A stretch of DNA of 37,458 nt from Massilia cavernae (lineage in GTDB: Bacteria; Pseudomonadota; Gammaproteobacteria; Burkholderiales; Burkholderiaceae_D), in the NCBI RefSeq assembly GCF_003590855.1, contig NZ_QYUP01000065.1, forward strand, positions 1 through 37,458, in the 5' to 3' direction. Below are positions 36,610-37,458 of the stretch, in pieces; within the stretch, counting starts at the first letter, position 1, and each line of letters begins with the position of its first letter. The notes under the pieces were generated by a model, which was not told where the DNA came from, did no database searches, and saw only the letters and a program-made list of their open reading frames with translations. Made by a program: the position numbers and the translations under genes.

Positions 36610-37458
36610 ATGAGCTGGATTCCGGCTCCATTACCCTCGCAGCGCTGGGCCTACGCCTTGACAGCGATCGTCACCGCCACCGCGGTGCCGGTGCACGCCC
36701 AGACAGCACCTGCCGCAGACAGGACCGAAGACCCGGACGCGCCGGTCACGGTGCTTGCCGAACAAATAACAGGCCGCCCCGACCGCGAAGTCGTGCTTCA
36801 GCGTGATGTCGAACTGATACGTGGCAAAACGCGCGTCACGGCCGACTCCGCCTGCTACAAGGTGGTGGAAGACGAAGTGACCGCGCGCGGCAATGTGTTC
36901 ATGGAGCGCTTCGGTGACCGCTACAGCGGCGACGAACTGAAACTGAACCTCAGCTCCGGCAAGGGTTACGTGCTCGAGCCGAAGTACAAGCTCGAAATGA
37001 ACAACGCCCAGGGCGGCGCCGGACGCCTCGACTTCATCAGCGAAGACGAGGCCGTGGTCATCAACGGCACCTACAGCACCTGCGAAGGCACCAGCCCCGA
37101 CTGGTACCTGAGGGCGAGCACGCTGCGCCTCGACGCCGGCCGCGACGTCGGCGTGGCCGGCGGCACGGTGGTGTACTTCAAGGGCTTCCCCATCCTCGGC
37201 TCGCCGGCGCTGTCGTTTTCGCTGTCGGGCGCGCGCCGTTCCGGCTGGCTGCCGCCGAGCGTCGGTTTCGGCGCCAAGGGCGCGGCCGAAGTGATGGTGC
37301 CTTATTACTTCAACATCGCGCCCAACCGCGACCTGACGCTGTACCCGCGCCTGATGCTCGACCGCGGCCTGCAGATGGGCGCCACCGGCCGCTACATCGG
37401 CGAGACCGGCGCCGGCTGGTACGGCGGCGAGACCCACCTCGAATTCCTGATCAACGAC
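36610..37458 (+). CDS. lptD: LPS-assembly protein LptD, N-terminal part
   Basis: LptD is the outer-membrane beta-barrel that, with LptE, inserts lipopolysaccharide into the outer leaflet. The frame is open from the ATG at 36610 to the window end (283 codons). It has a signal peptide (YALTAIVTATAVPVHA, cleavage before QTAPAA) and then the OstA/LptA-like jelly-roll domain: TVLAEQITGRPDREVVLQRD, VELIRGKTRVTADSACYKV, VTARGNVFMERFGDRYSGDE. The sequence TYSTCEGTSPDWYLRAS holds one of the conserved cysteines. The start of the barrel domain (AEVMVPYYFNIAPNRDLTLY) is seen near the end. It is divergent from amgK, the conserved neighbourhood in Pseudomonas. Confidence 0.95.
   Translation, partial: MSWIPAPLPSQRWAYALTAIVTATAVPVHAQTAPAADRTEDPDAPVTVLAEQITGRPDREVVLQRDVELIRGKTRVTADSACYKVVEDEVTARGNVFMERFGDRYSGDELKLNLSSGKGYVLEPKYKLEMNNAQGGAGRLDFISEDEAVVINGTYSTCEGTSPDWYLRASTLRLDAGRDVGVAGGTVVYFKGFPILGSPALSFSLSGARRSGWLPPSVGFGAKGAAEVMVPYYFNIAPNRDLTLYPRLMLDRGLQMGATGRYIGETGAGWYGGETHLEFLIND

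Overview
The window is GC-rich and densely coded. Its proteins (large NAD-glutamate dehydrogenase, a gdh-astE pair, a lptD/amgK-murU-pepP-ubiH block, a three-piece pnt transhydrogenase, a short FeoB) suggest a betaproteobacterium of the Oxalobacteraceae, most likely the Massilia/Telluria group. That placement is inference from remembered families; no search was run. Two genes are cut by the window edges: the C-terminal part of NAD-glutamate dehydrogenase at the left and the N-terminal part of lptD at the right.

Layout. 0-3.4 kb: glutamate dehydrogenase, astE and a GIN-domain lipoprotein. 3.4-6.3 kb: flavohaemoglobin hmp (minus) with a probable NsrR operator, divergent from an amino acid permease. 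6.4-10.8 kb: a secreted S46 dipeptidyl-peptidase, a small membrane protein, a GlsB-type membrane protein and a glycine-zipper stress protein. 10.8-14.8 kb: an alpha/beta hydrolase whose 5' end is broken into by a perfect 19-bp REP-like hairpin, two YceI proteins with a cytochrome b561, a decayed TonB-dependent receptor and a palindromic intergenic element. 14.8-17.8 kb: purB, a GST-like protein and a PfkB sugar kinase. 17.8-22.0 kb: an iron block (bfr, tonB, bfd on minus; feoA, feoB and a Cys-rich membrane protein on plus) with two Fur-box-like sites between the divergent arms. 22.0-26.3 kb: a hypothetical protein, DUF72 protein, second GST, Xni-like exonuclease, a receiver protein lacking its phospho-acceptor Asp, a 597-bp non-coding stretch with helically phased short repeats, and a DUF3297 protein. 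26.4-31.2 kb: mnmA-nudJ (minus), then pntAA-pntAB-pntB. 31.2-37.5 kb: a PAS-GGDEF cyclase, then the minus-strand operon amgK-murU-pepP-ubiH, divergent from lptD.

How the genes work together. The iron block couples uptake (FeoAB, TonB), storage (Bfr) and release (Bfd). Transhydrogenase balances NADH and NADPH. AmgK and MurU recycle cell-wall sugars beside the LPS-export gene lptD. AstE delivers glutamate from arginine and GDH deaminates it. Most of the window is housekeeping. The least explained part is the non-coding stretch at 25.4-26.0 kb, where two inverted blocks of roughly 10-bp units flank a short inverted repeat. No tRNA, rRNA, CRISPR array, complete insertion sequence or prophage was seen.
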